Shown: positions 57,109 through 64,000 of the stretch, in pieces
How positions within the stretch are numbered: the stretch's first letter is position 1
Layout of the letters: each line of letters opens with the position of its first letter
From: Mesorhizobium liriopis
GTDB lineage: Bacteria > Pseudomonadota > Alphaproteobacteria > Rhizobiales > Rhizobiaceae
Direction: 5' to 3'
Assembly: GCF_024053505.1 (NCBI RefSeq)
Contig: NZ_JAMXQS010000001.1
Location: 372,001 to 436,000, forward strand
DNA length: 64,000 nucleotides
Position numbers and translations under genes: made by a program
The notes under the pieces: generated by a model
What the model was told of the DNA's origin: nothing
Databases searched by the model: none
The model's input: the letters and a program-made list of their open reading frames with translations, nothing else

Positions 57109-60100
57109 GTGAAGTTCACGCGCCTCCGCATCCTCGGCTTCAAGTCCTTCGTGGAGCCGGCGGATTTCGTGATCGAAAAGGGGCTGACGGCCGTCGTCGG
57201 CCCCAATGGTTGCGGCAAGTCCAACCTGGTGGAAGCGCTCCGCTGGGTGATGGGCGAAAGCTCCTACAAGAACATGCGCGCGTCCGGCATGGACGACGTG
57301 ATCTTCTCAGGGAGCGGCAACCGCCCCTCGCGCAACACGGCCGAAGTCACCCTTTTCCTCGACAATGCCGACCGCACGGCACCCGCCGCCTTCAACGGCG
57401 AGGACGAGCTGCAGGTCTCGCGCCGCATCGAGCGCCAGTCGGGCTCGACCTATCGCATCAATGGCCGCGAGGCCCGCGCGCGCGACGTGCAGCTGCTTTT
57501 CGCCGACCAGTCCACCGGCGCGCGCTCGCCCTCCATGGTGGGGCAGGGGCGCGTCAGCGAGCTGATCCAAGCCAAGCCGCAGGCCCGCCGCGCGCTACTC
57601 GAAGAAGCCGCAGGCATTTCCGGCCTCCATTCGCGCCGCCACGAGGCCGAGCTGCGCCTGAAGGCCGCCGAAACCAATCTCGAACGGCTGGACGATGTGG
57701 CTGGCGAACTCGAAGGCCAGATCGAAAGCCTGAAGCGCCAGGCGCGCCAGGCGGTGCGCTACAAGAACCTCGCGGCCGACATCAAGCGCGGCGAAGCGAC
57801 CGTGCTCCATCTCCGCTGGCTTGCGGCCAAGGCCGCGCAGGACGAGGCACGCAAGGCCCTCGACCGCGCCACGCTGACGGTGGCCGAGCGCGCCAACGCC
57901 CAGACGCAGGCCGCGCGCGATCAGGCCGTCAACCTCCACGGCCTTCCCGCGCTCCGCGAAAAGGAAGCGGAAGAGGCGGCTGTCGTCGCACGTCTCAATA
58001 TCCAGCGCATGAACCTCGACGAGGAAGCCGCTCGCATCTGCGCGCGCCAAACGGAGGTGGACCGGCTTCTGCGGGAGATCGCCGCCGATCTTGCGCGCGA
58101 AGAAGCCATCGCACGCGACAACCAGGACGTGATCGGCCGCCTCGACACGGAAGAAAAGAATCTCAGATCCTCGGACGAAGCAGCCGTTTCCCGTCTCGCC
58201 AGGGCCATCGAGGCGGAAGCCGCGGCGCGCGCCACGCTGGCGCTCAGCGAAGCCGCCATGGTTTCGCTCACCGCCGAGCACGCCCAAGCCACCGCCGAGC
58301 GCAACGCCGCCGAGCGCGCACTGGCGGAAGCCGACCAGCGCCTGTCCCGCGCCCGCGCCGAGCAGGACCGCATCGAGCGCGACGTGAACGACGTTGCCGC
58401 GAAGCTCGCCGCCTTGGTCGATCCCACTGCCATTCGCACCCAGCTTGAAGAGGCCGAGCGCCAGCTTCTCAAAGCGGAAGCCGATGCCGCCGCAACCGAG
58501 GCCCGCGTCGCTGAAGCTCGCGAAGCCGAAGCCGGCCTGCGCCCCGCGCTGACGGAGGCCAAGGCCACGCTGGCCCGCCTGGAAGGCGAGGCGCGCGTTA
58601 TCCGCAAGCTGATCGAGCAGTTGGGCGGCGGCAAGAGCTTCCCTCCCGTGCTCGAAAGCATTCTCGTCGAGCGCGGCTTCGAGGCTGCCCTGGGCGCCGC
58701 GCTGGGCTCCGACCTCGACGCGCCGACCGATGCTGCCGCCAAGATCCATTGGGCCGGCAGCCAGCCGCACCCCTCCGACCCGGCACTTCCCGAGGGCACG
58801 ACGCCGCTCAGCGAGCACGTGCGCGGCCCCCGCGCGCTGTCGCGTCGTCTCGCGCAGGTCGGCGTCGTGCCCGACCTCGCCACCGGCAAGCGGCTCCAAG
58901 CCGAACTCGCGCCCGGCCAGCGCCTCGTTTCCCGCGAAGGCGCCTTCTGGCGCTGGGACGGCCTCATGGCCGCCGCCGACGCGCCCAGCAGCGCCGCCCA
59001 GCGCCTCGCCCAGAAGAACCGCCTATTCGAACTCGAAACCGAGACCACGCAGGCCAAAGCCGAGCATGACCGCCAGAGCGCTTTGGCGGTGGAAGCCGAG
59101 CGCGAAACCCGCGCCGCGTCCGATGCGGCGGAAGCGGCTCGCGGGACGATGCGCGACCAGACCCAGGCACTCGCCACGCTGCGCGCCGCTCTCAAGCGCG
59201 CCGAGGAAGCCGCCGGCGGCCTGACCCTGCGCGCCGCAGCCCTCGACGAAGCGCTCACGCGCGCCAAGGCCACCGTAGCGCTCGAAGAAGACGCGCAAGC
59301 CGGCGCCCGCAACCGCCGCGACGCCGCGCCCGACCCGCGCGTGCTTCGCGAGCGCACTGATGCAGCCTACAGCACGGTCGCCCGCGACCGCAGCGCGCAA
59401 AGCAACGCCCAAGGCGAGATCGACCGCCTCAAGCGCGAGAAGGACGGCCGAGCCCGTCGCTTGCAGGCCATCGCCGGCGAGCGCCAATCCTGGCTATCCC
59501 GTGTCGAAACCGCCAGTCGCCAGCTTTCCGTTCTTTCCGAACGCAAGGCCCAGGCCGAGCGCGAGCAGGCGATGCTTGCGGAAGCCCCCGACGAACTCGC
59601 CGCCAGGCGCCGCACGCTCACCACGGAACTCGCCAGCGCCGAGGAAGCGCGAAACCGCGCCGCCGACAAGGTGGCCGAAGCCGAAACCCGCCAAACCAGT
59701 TTCGATCGTGCGGCGGCGAGTGCCGCGCAAAGCCTGTCCCAGGCCCGCGAAGAGCGCGCCCGCGCGGAAGAGCGCCTCAACGCCACCGATGCCCGCCGGG
59801 CCGAAGTCGAAGCGCGCATTACGGACGAACTCGGCGTCGAGCCCCACAAGGCCATCGAACTCGCCGGCCTCTCCGACAAAGATCCTTTGCCCGACCAGCC
59901 GGATGTCGAGCGCCGCATCGAACGGCTGAAATTTGAGCTCGAACGCCTCGGCGCGGTCAACCTGCGCGCGGAAGAAGAGGCGAGGGAACTCGGCGGCCGC
60001 TTCGACCTCATCGTGCGCGAGCGCGAGGATGTGATCGAAGCCGTGCGCAAGCTGCGCGGCGCCATCGGCGCGCTCAACCGCGAAGGCCGCGAGCGCTTGC

Positions 60101-60573
60101 TGGCCGCGTTTCAGCTCGTCAACACACAGTTCCAGCGCCTGTTCACCCATCTTTTCGGCGGCGGCACGGCGGAGCTTGTCCTGGTCGAGTCCGACGATCC
60201 GCTTCAGGCCGGTCTCGAGATCATGGCCCGCCCACCGGGCAAGAAGCCCCAGACCATGACGCTTCTGTCTGGCGGCGAACAGGCGCTCACCGCCATGTCG
60301 CTGATCTTCGCCGTGTTCCTCACGAACCCCGCACCCGTCTGCGTGCTGGACGAGGTGGACGCCCCGCTCGACGACCACAATGTCGAGCGCTTCTGCAACC
60401 TGCTCGACGAGATGTCGCGCACCACCGAAACGCGCTTCATCGTCATCACCCACAACCCGATCACCATGGCCCGCATGGATCGCCTCTTCGGCGTCACCAT
60501 GGCCGAGCAGGGCGTCAGCCAGCTCGTTTCCGTCGATCTGCAAACGGCTGAGACGATCCGCGAAACGGCCTGA
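57109..60573 (+). CDS. smc: Chromosome segregation protein SMC
   Basis: A 1154-residue structural maintenance of chromosomes ATPase. Walker A is GPNGCGKSN (31-39), the ABC signature LSGGEQALTAMSLIFAVF begins at about 1053, and Walker B with D-loop is CVLDEVDAPLDD (about 1078-1090). Between lie two long Ala/Glu/Arg-rich coiled coils with a hinge at about 500-640. It dimerises and, with ScpAB, loads at parS sites to align chromosome arms. The GTG start at 57109 has AACGAGG upstream. The scp genes are not in the window. Confidence 0.96.
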   Translation: MKFTRLRILGFKSFVEPADFVIEKGLTAVVGPNGCGKSNLVEALRWVMGESSYKNMRASGMDDVIFSGSGNRPSRNTAEVTLFLDNADRTAPAAFNGEDELQVSRRIERQSGSTYRINGREARARDVQLLFADQSTGARSPSMVGQGRVSELIQAKPQARRALLEEAAGISGLHSRRHEAELRLKAAETNLERLDDVAGELEGQIESLKRQARQAVRYKNLAADIKRGEATVLHLRWLAAKAAQDEARKALDRATLTVAERANAQTQAARDQAVNLHGLPALREKEAEEAAVVARLNIQRMNLDEEAARICARQTEVDRLLREIAADLAREEAIARDNQDVIGRLDTEEKNLRSSDEAAVSRLARAIEAEAAARATLALSEAAMVSLTAEHAQATAERNAAERALAEADQRLSRARAEQDRIERDVNDVAAKLAALVDPTAIRTQLEEAERQLLKAEADAAATEARVAEAREAEAGLRPALTEAKATLARLEGEARVIRKLIEQLGGGKSFPPVLESILVERGFEAALGAALGSDLDAPTDAAAKIHWAGSQPHPSDPALPEGTTPLSEHVRGPRALSRRLAQVGVVPDLATGKRLQAELAPGQRLVSREGAFWRWDGLMAAADAPSSAAQRLAQKNRLFELETETTQAKAEHDRQSALAVEAERETRAASDAAEAARGTMRDQTQALATLRAALKRAEEAAGGLTLRAAALDEALTRAKATVALEEDAQAGARNRRDAAPDPRVLRERTDAAYSTVARDRSAQSNAQGEIDRLKREKDGRARRLQAIAGERQSWLSRVETASRQLSVLSERKAQAEREQAMLAEAPDELAARRRTLTTELASAEEARNRAADKVAEAETRQTSFDRAAASAAQSLSQAREERARAEERLNATDARRAEVEARITDELGVEPHKAIELAGLSDKDPLPDQPDVERRIERLKFELERLGAVNLRAEEEARELGGRFDLIVREREDVIEAVRKLRGAIGALNREGRERLLAAFQLVNTQFQRLFTHLFGGGTAELVLVESDDPLQAGLEIMARPPGKKPQTMTLLSGGEQALTAMSLIFAVFLTNPAPVCVLDEVDAPLDDHNVERFCNLLDEMSRTTETRFIVITHNPITMARMDRLFGVTMAEQGVSQLVSVDLQTAETIRETA

Positions 60574-60713
60574 CCGGGCGCGCCCCGTCACATGCATTTC
60601 CGGCGATGCGCCTTCAGCGCACTGCAACTGTTTCGCGCGCCCGTTTCGCGGCTGGCCATTAACCCATGTTGTTGCCTAACCGCATCATCCTGTTGAGAAA
60701 TTCGTCGCGGTTC

Positions 60714-60742
60714 TTCTGACGGTCGTGCCCGCGCGCTATAAG
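60714..60742 (+). promoter_or_regulatory. Candidate promoter giving a leaderless transcript
   Basis: TTCTGA (60714-60719), a 17-base spacer and TATAAG (60737-60742) lie directly before the lipoprotein gene. Transcription starting seven or eight bases after the -10 would begin at or next to the A of its ATG (60750), and no ribosome binding site is visible. This suggests a leaderless mRNA. Confidence 0.4.
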
Positions 60743-60749
60743 CCTCTCC

Positions 60750-61091
60750 ATGCGTAAGTTCGGAATTGTCGGCGCTGCCTGCCTCCTCGTCCCCCTCATA
60801 GGGACGAGCGGCTGTACGCGCACATCCGACGGCTCCATCGTGCCGGCCTACGGCGTCGGCATGGCTCCGAGCCCGATGGGCACCGTCCCCGTCTTCCGCC
60901 CCGCCGAGCCCGAACCGGCCACCACTGCTTACAATCGCTTCCCCGTCGCGCCGCCCCCTGCGCCCATGAGCGAGCCCCCCATGCGCCGCACCTATCGCGC
61001 TGCACCCCCGCCGCCCCCACGCGCCGAGCCTTATCTCTACACCTGCCACACCGAAAACGCCCAAACCCGCGTCCGCATGGCCTGCCAGTAG
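60750..61091 (+). CDS. Small proline-rich lipoprotein, hypothetical
   Basis: A 113-residue protein with a lipoprotein signal (MRKFGIVGAACLLVPLIGTSGC, Cys22) and a low-complexity mature part rich in Pro, Ala, Met and Arg (for example PVAPPPAPMSEPPMRR). Two further cysteines occur near the end (YTCHTENAQTRVRMACQ). It is probably an envelope protein; function unknown. The promoter overlaps the end of the smc-lipoprotein gap, and a terminator follows the gene at 61169. Confidence 0.7.
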   Translation: MRKFGIVGAACLLVPLIGTSGCTRTSDGSIVPAYGVGMAPSPMGTVPVFRPAEPEPATTAYNRFPVAPPPAPMSEPPMRRTYRAAPPPPPRAEPYLYTCHTENAQTRVRMACQ

Positions 61092-61168
61092 CGCTTTCAC
61101 GCCTCCAGCCTCGGACAAGCCGCCCGCGCTAGTGTCAGGCTCTTCCTGTTGCAGACTCCCAAACTTCG

Positions 61169-61201
61169 AACCCGCCCGGCAAGCCGAGGCGGGTTTTCTT
61201 T
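61169..61201 (+). terminator. Intrinsic terminator
   Basis: AACCCGCC (61169-61176) pairs with GGCGGGTT (61188-61195), an eight-base-pair stem with an 11-base loop, followed by TTTTCTTT to 61201. This is the clearest rho-independent terminator in the window. It lies 78 bases after the small lipoprotein gene and separates it from the DUF2283 gene. Confidence 0.85.
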
Positions 61202-61276
61202 GTGAACATGCCTTCGTCCAAAACTGAAAGGTCTGCTAAGCGACAGCGTTTGTGAAGTCTGAGGCGAGGGGTCGGA

Positions 61277-61468
61277 GTGGTGTTTAAGCTGGAATACGAT
61301 CCGAACGCTGATGCTGCCTATCTCCGCTTCTCGCGAGAGACGATCATCGACAGTGAAGAGGTTTCGCCTGGCATCGTCCTTGACTTCGACGAAGCTGGCC
61401 TTCTGGTCGGCATGGAAGTCTTGGACGCCACGCGCAAGCTGTCCCCCACTGTATTGCAGATCGCTTGA
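61277..61468 (+). CDS. DUF2283 domain protein
   Basis: A 63-residue protein matching DUF2283: KLEYDPNADAAYLRFS, then IVLDFDEAGLLVGMEVLDA. Such genes are often paired with a DUF4258 gene in toxin-antitoxin-like units, but no partner is present on either side here. The start is GTG at 61277 with GGAG immediately upstream. The terminator before it and the repeat after it isolate it as a small single-gene unit. Function unknown. Confidence 0.78.
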   Translation: MVFKLEYDPNADAAYLRFSRETIIDSEEVSPGIVLDFDEAGLLVGMEVLDATRKLSPTVLQIA

Positions 61469-61481
61469 AACAGAGCGTCTA

Positions 61482-61605
61482 GCGCCCTCGTGGTTCGACA
61501 GGCTCACCATGAGGGCTGTTGTTAAGGCTGCGCATAATCACCGAGGTCAACGAGCGCCGGCGCTCCATCAGCCCTCATGGTGAGCCTGTCGAACCACGAG
61601 GGCGC
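61482..61605. repeat. Perfect 37-bp inverted repeat with 50-bp spacer
   Basis: The arm at 61482-61518 (beginning GCGCCCTCGTGGTTCGACAG) is the exact reverse complement of 61569-61605; the spacer is 61519-61568. The core GTTCGACAGGCTCACCATGAG is, from memory, a common repetitive palindrome in alphaproteobacterial intergenic DNA. It lies between DUF2283 (plus) and tRNA-Gln (minus), a convergent arrangement. Perfect identity suggests recent insertion or gene conversion of the arms. Confidence 0.9.
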
Positions 61606-61652
61606 CAGGCGCTCGCGCATCGATCAATCCTAAACCGAAGCGGTGAAAAATC

Positions 61653-61727
61653 TGGCTGGGGCGCCAGGATTCGAACCTGGGAATGTCGGTACCAAAAACC
61701 GATGCCTTACCACTTGGCGACGCCCCA
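61653..61727 (-). tRNA. tRNA-Gln (anticodon TTG)
   Basis: A complete 75-base tRNA on the minus strand. The acceptor stem TGGGGCG pairs with CGCCCCA, the anticodon loop TTTTGGT gives anticodon TTG (reads CAA), the T arm is CCAGGTTCGAATCCTGG, and CCA is encoded at the 3' end. Only the TTG anticodon is present here, so the CAG-reading tRNA, if any, is elsewhere. A strong promoter lies just upstream. Confidence 0.96.
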
Positions 61728-61759
61728 ACGGCCGCGCTTTCCGCGGCAGAGGTGGGCGC

Positions 61760-61788
61760 CTTATAGGCAGGGTCGGGGCGGAGTGCAA
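61760..61788 (-). promoter_or_regulatory. Promoter of tRNA-Gln
   Basis: On the minus strand: -35 TTGCAC (61783-61788), a 17-base spacer and -10 TATAAG (61760-61765), placed 32 bases before the tRNA 5' end. Both hexamers are close to the sigma70 consensus. Confidence 0.75.
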
Positions 61789-61943
61789 CGGGAATTGGAT
61801 GCGGCTGAGAGGCTAATCTGCGTAGCATGAATCGGGCTGGTCGCGACCGCGTCGGCCTCGACCCGCAGGCCTGATACGGCCGGATCATAGCCATCGCCAA
61901 GACCGCTTCGAAATCGAACACGGCCCGCGCCGAACCGGCCCGA

Positions 61944-62291
61944 TCAGTGCTCGCTCCACACCGCCAGCTCGTTCCCGGCCGGGTCGATGAAGTGGAAACG
62001 CCGGCCGCCGGGAAACGAAAAGATCTCGCGTGCGATCGTGCCGCCGGCATCCTGGACCAGACGCAGCGCGCGTTCGAGGTGGACGGCATAGATCACGGGG
62101 AGGGGTTTCTGCACCGCGCCGCTCGTGTCGCCGTCGAACCCGCCATCCAGTCCCTCGCTGAAGGCGCTGTAGCTCGGGCCGTAATCGGTGAAGGTCCACG
62201 AGAACGCCTCGCTGTAGAACGCCTTCACGCGATCGAATGTGCCGCCTGCGGCCGGCATTTCGAGGTAATCGAGCTTTCCGTTCTGTCGCAT
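61944..62291 (-). CDS. VOC (glyoxalase/bleomycin resistance) family protein
   Basis: A 115-residue single VOC-domain protein. The N-terminal GKLDYLEMPAAGGTFDRVKAF matches the group where a short strand leads to FYSEAFSWTFTDYGPSYSAF; the C-terminal half is FPGGRRFHFIDPAGNELAVW, typical of metal-binding VOC proteins. Substrate unknown. AAGGAGG five bases before ATG 62291 fixes the start. It is divergent from ppdK. Confidence 0.85.
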   Translation of the reverse strand: MRQNGKLDYLEMPAAGGTFDRVKAFYSEAFSWTFTDYGPSYSAFSEGLDGGFDGDTSGAVQKPLPVIYAVHLERALRLVQDAGGTIAREIFSFPGGRRFHFIDPAGNELAVWSEH

Positions 62292-62462
62292 CGCGCCCTC
62301 CTTGTTCCCTTTATGTTCTGGGGCGAGTCCCGCTTTGCGGCAATGCGGAAAAAATATTGCAGATGCTAATCGATTTTGACTTCGCGCAACGTCCTTCTGG
62401 CGGTTGCGCTCGGAATTCGAGCCTGCAACACCATCCTCGAAACGGCAAACGAGGACCGGATC

Positions 62463-64000
62463 ATGGCTGACAAGTGGGTCTACACCTTCGGCGACGGCGC
62501 GGCGGAAGGCCGGGCGGGAGACCGCAATCTGCTCGGCGGCAAGGGCGCGAACCTGGCCGAAATGTGCTCGCTCGGCCTGCCCGTACCACCCGGCTTCACG
62601 ATCACCACCGAAGCCTGCAACCGCTATTATGCCAACGGCAAGAGCTATCCCGAAGGTCTCGAGCGCCAGGTCGACACGGCCCTCGAACACATCGCGAAGC
62701 TGACCGGCCGCCGCTTCGGCGACCCCGAAAAGCTGCTGCTCGTCTCCGTGCGTTCGGGTGCCCGCGCCTCCATGCCGGGCATGATGGATACGGTGCTCAA
62801 TCTCGGCCTCAACGACGAAACCGTTCTCGCGCTTGCGAAGGACGCCGAGGACCCGCGCTTCGCCTGGGACAGCTACCGCCGCTTCATCGGCATGTATGCC
62901 AATGTCGTGCTCGATCTCGATCATGAGGAATTCGACGAGATTCTGGGCGACGAGAAAGCGCGCGCCGGCGTCGAGCTCGACACCGAATTGTCGGCGAAGG
63001 ATCTCGAACGCGTGGCGTCGCTTTACAAGAAGAAGGTCGAGGAGGAGACCGGCGAGCCTTTCCCGCAATCCCCGCGCGACCAGCTCTGGGGTGCCATCGG
63101 GGCGGTGTTCTCGTCCTGGATGAACCACCGCGCCATCACCTATCGCCGCCTGCACGACATTCCTGAATCCTGGGGCACGGCGGTGAACGTCCAGGCCATG
63201 GTGTTCGGCAATATGGGCGAAACCTCGGCGACCGGCGTGGCCTTCACGCGCAATCCTTCGACCGGCGAAAAGGCGCTCTATGGCGAGTTCCTCGTCAATG
63301 CGCAGGGCGAGGACGTGGTGGCCGGCATCCGCACGCCGCAGAACATCACGGAAGTGGCGCGCATCGCGGCGGGGTCCGACAAGCCTTCGCTCGAAAAGCT
63401 GATGCCTGAAACCTATCGCTCCTTCATCGACATCGCGAACCGGCTCGAAAAGCATTATCGCGACATGCAGGATCTGGAATTCACGGTCGAGCGCGGCAAG
63501 CTCTGGATGCTGCAGACGCGTTCAGGCAAGCGCACCGCTCGCGCCGCCCTGCGTGCCGCCGTCGAAATGGCGGGTGAGGGGCTGATCACAGAGGATGAGG
63601 CGGTCGCGCGCATCGATCCAGCCTCGCTCGACCAGTTGTTGCATCCGACCATCGACCCCAAGGCCGAGCGCAACGTCGTCGCCACCGGCCTGCCGGCCTC
63701 GCCGGGGGCTGCCACCGGCGAGATCGTGTTTTCGTCCGATGCGGCGGAAGACGCCCGAGCGCAAGGCAAGAAGGTGATCCTCGTGCGCGCCGAAACCAGC
63801 CCCGAGGACATTCACGGCATGCATGCCTCGGAAGGCATCCTGACCACGCGCGGCGGCATGACGAGCCATGCGGCGGTGGTCGCGCGCGGCATGGGCAAGC
63901 CCTGCGTGTCGGGCGCGGGCGGCTTGCGCGTCGATGCACGCGCCGAGACGCTGACCGCTGCGGGCCAGATATTCCGCAAGGGCGACGTCATCACCATCGA
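62463..64000 (+). CDS. ppdK: Pyruvate phosphate dikinase, 5' part
   Basis: The first 512 codons of a normally about 890-residue enzyme; the window ends inside it. PPDK converts pyruvate, ATP and phosphate to phosphoenolpyruvate, AMP and pyrophosphate reversibly. The N-terminal nucleotide domain (MADKWVYTFGDGAAEGRAG, NLLGGKGANLAEM, SVRSGARASMPGMMDTVLN) is intact, and the phosphohistidine is His469 in GGMTSHAAVVARGMGK. ATG 62463 gives the standard N-terminus. Confidence 0.95.
   Translation, partial: MADKWVYTFGDGAAEGRAGDRNLLGGKGANLAEMCSLGLPVPPGFTITTEACNRYYANGKSYPEGLERQVDTALEHIAKLTGRRFGDPEKLLLVSVRSGARASMPGMMDTVLNLGLNDETVLALAKDAEDPRFAWDSYRRFIGMYANVVLDLDHEEFDEILGDEKARAGVELDTELSAKDLERVASLYKKKVEEETGEPFPQSPRDQLWGAIGAVFSSWMNHRAITYRRLHDIPESWGTAVNVQAMVFGNMGETSATGVAFTRNPSTGEKALYGEFLVNAQGEDVVAGIRTPQNITEVARIAAGSDKPSLEKLMPETYRSFIDIANRLEKHYRDMQDLEFTVERGKLWMLQTRSGKRTARAALRAAVEMAGEGLITEDEAVARIDPASLDQLLHPTIDPKAERNVVATGLPASPGAATGEIVFSSDAAEDARAQGKKVILVRAETSPEDIHGMHASEGILTTRGGMTSHAAVVARGMGKPCVSGAGGLRVDARAETLTAAGQIFRKGDVITI

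Noticed and set aside
57595-59357. Two long minus-strand open frames inside smc
   Set aside because: Ala/Arg/Ser-rich shadow frames opposite the coiled-coil coding region; no start context or homology.
61200-61652. Integrated element with an att site at tRNA-Gln
   Set aside because: No integrase gene and no direct repeat of the tRNA 3' end on the far side; the DUF2283 gene and palindrome alone do not make a genomic island.

Overview
The window is a continuous stretch of alphaproteobacterial chromosome, most likely from a Rhizobiales (Hyphomicrobiales) species in or near the Phyllobacteriaceae or Mesorhizobium group. The evidence is the high GC content, a CcrM-type GANTC adenine methyltransferase, an IalB protein, a ctaCDB-coxF-ctaGE cytochrome oxidase operon, a RibBX-type riboflavin enzyme, and gene orders typical of this order (hdaH-like/xseB/dxs/tlyA, ispH/thrB/rnhA, thrC/M16 peptidase, mutY and dciA/dsbA/smc). 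I see no phage, transposase, CRISPR array, rRNA or plasmid function. The genus is a guess. Every complete gene reads as one intact frame; the two edge genes (1-103 and 62463-64000) are cut by the window.

Layout. 0-4.3 kb: a minus-strand run of DUF2007, tRNA methyltransferase, S49 protease, a small membrane protein, ispE and moaB, meeting a small glycosyltransferase-like gene head-on. 4.4-13.4 kb: octaprenyl diphosphate synthase, a TPR-LysM protein, glyQ/DUF4328/glyS, a Sua5-type tRNA enzyme and a DUF6101-type protein. 13.4-19.6 kb: ubiA, a YefM-YoeB toxin-antitoxin pair, purD, two acyl-CoA enzymes and pdxH. 19.6-30.3 kb: a lipoprotein, a DnaJ-like chaperone, fabI, a histidine phosphatase, aroC, ribBX, an HDAC-like enzyme, xseB, dxs, tlyA and an RNA uracil methyltransferase. 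30.3-33.3 kb: an Xre/DUF2384-RES toxin-antitoxin pair, tldD and ialB. 33.7-42.6 kb: the aa3 oxidase operon with its assembly factors, then ispH, thrB and rnhA. 42.8-51.1 kb: a peroxiredoxin, a DsbD-alpha-like protein, YqgE, a PAS-GGDEF-EAL protein, a GNAT enzyme, an M16 peptidase and thrC. 51.2-61.1 kb: a lipoprotein, a HAD pseudoenzyme, ccrM, a second HAD protein, mutY, dciA, a DsbA-like lipoprotein, smc and a small lipoprotein. 61.2-64 kb: DUF2283, a long inverted repeat, tRNA-Gln, a glyoxalase-family protein and the 5' part of ppdK.

Functional threads. Isoprenoid and quinone supply recurs (ispE, octaprenyl diphosphate synthase, ubiA, dxs, ispH, heme O synthase) and feeds the respiratory chain encoded by the cox operon. 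Translation is served by glyQS, Sua5, TrmN6-like, TlyA and RlmD-like enzymes and tRNA-Gln. Chromosome maintenance is served by ccrM, dciA, smc, mutY, xseB and rnhA. The accessory content is small: two intact toxin-antitoxin modules, an orphan DUF2283 gene and several palindromic repeats, most of them between converging genes.

I did not find a clearly undescribed multi-gene system. The most interesting items are the HAD-fold protein beside ccrM that has lost its catalytic aspartates, the operator architecture of the two toxin-antitoxin promoters, three convergent gene pairs whose stop codons interlock, bipartite repeats in convergent gaps, and frequent TTG start codons.
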